Positions 23,043 through 24,606 of a stretch of DNA of 24,606 nucleotides are shown piece by piece; positions within the stretch are counted from its first letter, which is position 1; each line of letters starts with the position of its first letter. The translations under genes and the position numbers were made by a program. Source of the stretch: JAVBQJ01 sp045532655 (GTDB taxonomy: Bacteria > Verrucomicrobiota > Lentisphaeria > Victivallales > Victivallaceae). Location: contig JAZSGI010000185.1 in the NCBI GenBank assembly GCA_045532655.1, forward strand, positions 1 through 24,606, read 5' to 3'. The notes beneath the pieces are model-generated. The model did no database searches. It had not been told where the DNA came from and saw only the letters and a program-made list of their open reading frames with translations.

Positions 23043-24606
23043 ATGACCAAAGAACCTGCAACCAGTGTTGTCTTCGACGGCGTCGATTTCGACAACATGC
23101 CCTCCATGGAAGATCTTCTTCAGGCCTCTTCCACCGCAAAGAGTGACTTTGTCCCCGGCAAGATCGTTACCGGCAGAGTCGTCAACAAAAGCCAGCAGTA
23201 TATCCTCGTTGATATCGGCTACAAGTCCGAAGGCTTCGTTCCTGCCTCTGAATTCGCCAAGTATGACGAAGTCAATGTAGGCGACGAGATCCATGTCTAT
23301 CTCGAAGAACTCGAGAACGACAACAACATGCCCGCCCTCAGCTATCAGAAGGCACAGCAGATCAAGGCATGGGATCGCATCACCAACGAATGCGGCGAAG
23401 GTTCCGTGGTCAAGGGTGCAATGAAGCACAAAGTCAAAGGCGGTCTGATCGTTGATATCGAAGGCGTCGAAGCATTTCTGCCCGGTTCCCAGATCGATAT
23501 CGGTCCCGTCCGCAATCTCGATGAATACCTCGGCAAAGAATACGATGTCAAGATCCTCAAGATCAACACCGATCGCCGTAACATCGTCGTTTCCCGCCGT
23601 GAACTGCTGGAAGAATCCCTCCGCGACCGCCGTTCCGCCCTCCTCAAGGAAATGGAAGTCGGTCAGCTCCGCAACGGTATCGTCAAGAACATCACTGATT
23701 TCGGTGCATTCATCGATCTCGGCGGCGTTGACGGTCTGCTGCACATCACCGACATGAGCTGGGGCCGTATCGGTCATCCCAGCGAAATGCTTGAAGTCGG
23801 TCAGGAAATCGAAATCATCATTCTTGACATTGAATACACCAAGGAACGTGTCAGCCTGGGTCTGAAGCAGAAGACTGCCAACCCCTGGGATCTCGTGGAA
23901 AGCAAATATCCTGTCAGCTCCAAGGTTTCCGGCCGTGTTGTCAATATCATGCCCTATGGCGCATTTGTTGAAATTGAAAGCGGCGTAGAAGGTTTGATCC
24001 ACGTCTCCGAAATGAGCTGGGTCAAGCGTATTACCAAGGCCAGCGATGTTGTCTCTGTTGGCGAAGAAGTTGAAGCCGTCGTCCTCGGCATCGACAAGCA
24101 GAACAAGAAGATCAGCCTCGGTCTGCGTCAGAAAGAACGCAATCCGTGGGAAGTTCTCGCCGAAAAATATCCTGTTGGCACCAAGATCACCGGCAAAGTC
24201 CGCAACATGACCAACTACGGTGCATTTGTTGAAATCGAAAACGATATCGATGGTATGATCCACGTTTCCGATATGAGCTGGACCCGCAAAATCAACAACC
24301 CCAACGAAGTTCTCAAACCCGGTGACGAAGTTGAAGTCGTCATTCTGGTCATCGATCCCGAACAGCAGCGCATCAGCCTCGGCCTCAAGCAGACCGAAGA
24401 TGATCCCTGGAGCAAGATCAATGAACGTTATACCGTTGGCGATCTGGTTTCCGGCAAAGTCACCAAAATCACTGCTTTCGGCGCATTTGTTGAACTTACC
24501 AACAAGATCGACGGACTTATTCACATTTCCCAGCTCAGCAAGGAACATGTTGAAAAGGTCAAAGACGTTCTCCAGGTCGGCCAGGAAGTTGAAGCCCGTG
24601 TCATCA
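23043..24606 (+). CDS. rpsA: Ribosomal protein S1, 3' end cut by window
   Basis: 521 codons are visible and the frame is still open at the window end. At least six S1 (OB-fold) RNA-binding repeats occur at about residues 37-104, 120-188, 206-275, 291-362, 378-449 and 465-end. The later ones show the typical G.V..I...GAFVE....GLIH.S..SW pattern, with SLGLKQ/SLGLRQ between repeats. The acidic N-terminus (MTKEPATSVVFDGVDFDN) precedes repeat 1. S1 binds mRNA on the 30S subunit and helps start translation. Repeats 1 and 2 are divergent, as usual, because they contact the ribosome. It is transcribed from 22901-22929 through a leader with a hairpin and no Shine-Dalgarno site, divergently from the mla operon. 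A long open frame on the opposite strand is only its shadow. Confidence 0.95.
   Translation, partial: MTKEPATSVVFDGVDFDNMPSMEDLLQASSTAKSDFVPGKIVTGRVVNKSQQYILVDIGYKSEGFVPASEFAKYDEVNVGDEIHVYLEELENDNNMPALSYQKAQQIKAWDRITNECGEGSVVKGAMKHKVKGGLIVDIEGVEAFLPGSQIDIGPVRNLDEYLGKEYDVKILKINTDRRNIVVSRRELLEESLRDRRSALLKEMEVGQLRNGIVKNITDFGAFIDLGGVDGLLHITDMSWGRIGHPSEMLEVGQEIEIIILDIEYTKERVSLGLKQKTANPWDLVESKYPVSSKVSGRVVNIMPYGAFVEIESGVEGLIHVSEMSWVKRITKASDVVSVGEEVEAVVLGIDKQNKKISLGLRQKERNPWEVLAEKYPVGTKITGKVRNMTNYGAFVEIENDIDGMIHVSDMSWTRKINNPNEVLKPGDEVEVVILVIDPEQQRISLGLKQTEDDPWSKINERYTVGDLVSGKVTKITAFGAFVELTNKIDGLIHISQLSKEHVEKVKDVLQVGQEVEARVI

Noticed and set aside
22923..24548. 541-codon open frame on the minus strand
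   Set aside because: It lies fully opposite rpsA, whose plus-strand frame shows clear S1 repeats; the antisense frame is open because of codon bias and has no recognisable family.
1..24606. CRISPR arrays, tRNA/rRNA genes, transposases or phage genes
   Set aside because: I looked for repeat-spacer patterns, tRNA-like cloverleafs and mobile-element proteins and saw none that I could support.

Overview
The window looks like a chromosomal piece from a Lentisphaerae-type (PVC group, Victivallales-like) bacterium. This is inferred from gene content, not from a marker tree. The clues are several pseudopilin-like proteins with the LLPALSKAR N-terminal motif and a C-terminal H-X9-DG motif, many glycoside hydrolases, a DegT/Gfo/ceramidase-like gene set, and ribosomal protein S1 of the usual multi-repeat form. 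Most real genes have clear AGGA/GGAGG ribosome binding sites. Most promoters I could find read TTGACA-like, 17 bp, TATATT.

Left part (1-4500): two related H-X9-DG pseudopilin-like genes face each other around a perfect 13-bp-stem hairpin. The left copy runs off the window. The right copy has a damaged N-terminus. They share a perfect 26-nt inverted repeat at their 5' ends, which could let the segment between invert. Then, on the plus strand, comes a glycan-degradation operon (1411-8875): a large secreted protein of a glycosidase type I cannot assign to a family, a GH36 alpha-galactosidase-like enzyme and a GH38 alpha-mannosidase. A UroD-superfamily methyltransferase-like gene with its own strong promoter follows (8954-10057).

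Middle part (10058-15059): a gene-poor 500 bp with an orphan promoter, then minus-strand genes. These are a cupin-containing XRE regulator, a NagD-type HAD phosphatase, and a tight operon reading leftward: a beta-propeller glycosidase (GH32/GH43-like), a secreted alpha/beta hydrolase and a gamma-glutamylcyclotransferase-like protein.

Right-middle (15428-19115): a plus-strand operon of DegT/AHBA-type aminotransferase, Gfo/Idh/MocA oxidoreductase and neutral-ceramidase-like hydrolase, ended by a long hairpin. It may make or modify an amino sugar. After it, on the minus strand, is an unusual fusion protein (zinc ribbon, two membrane helices, H-X9-DG pseudopilin tail), with its own perfect promoter and terminator.

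Right end (20088-24606): a minus-strand Mla-type lipid transport operon (mlaE permease, mlaF ATPase, mlaD MCE protein). Divergent from it is rpsA (ribosomal protein S1), cut by the window end. The rpsA leader has no Shine-Dalgarno sequence, a hairpin plus T-run at the start of the transcript, and an A/C-rich tract before the start codon, which suggests a regulated leader.
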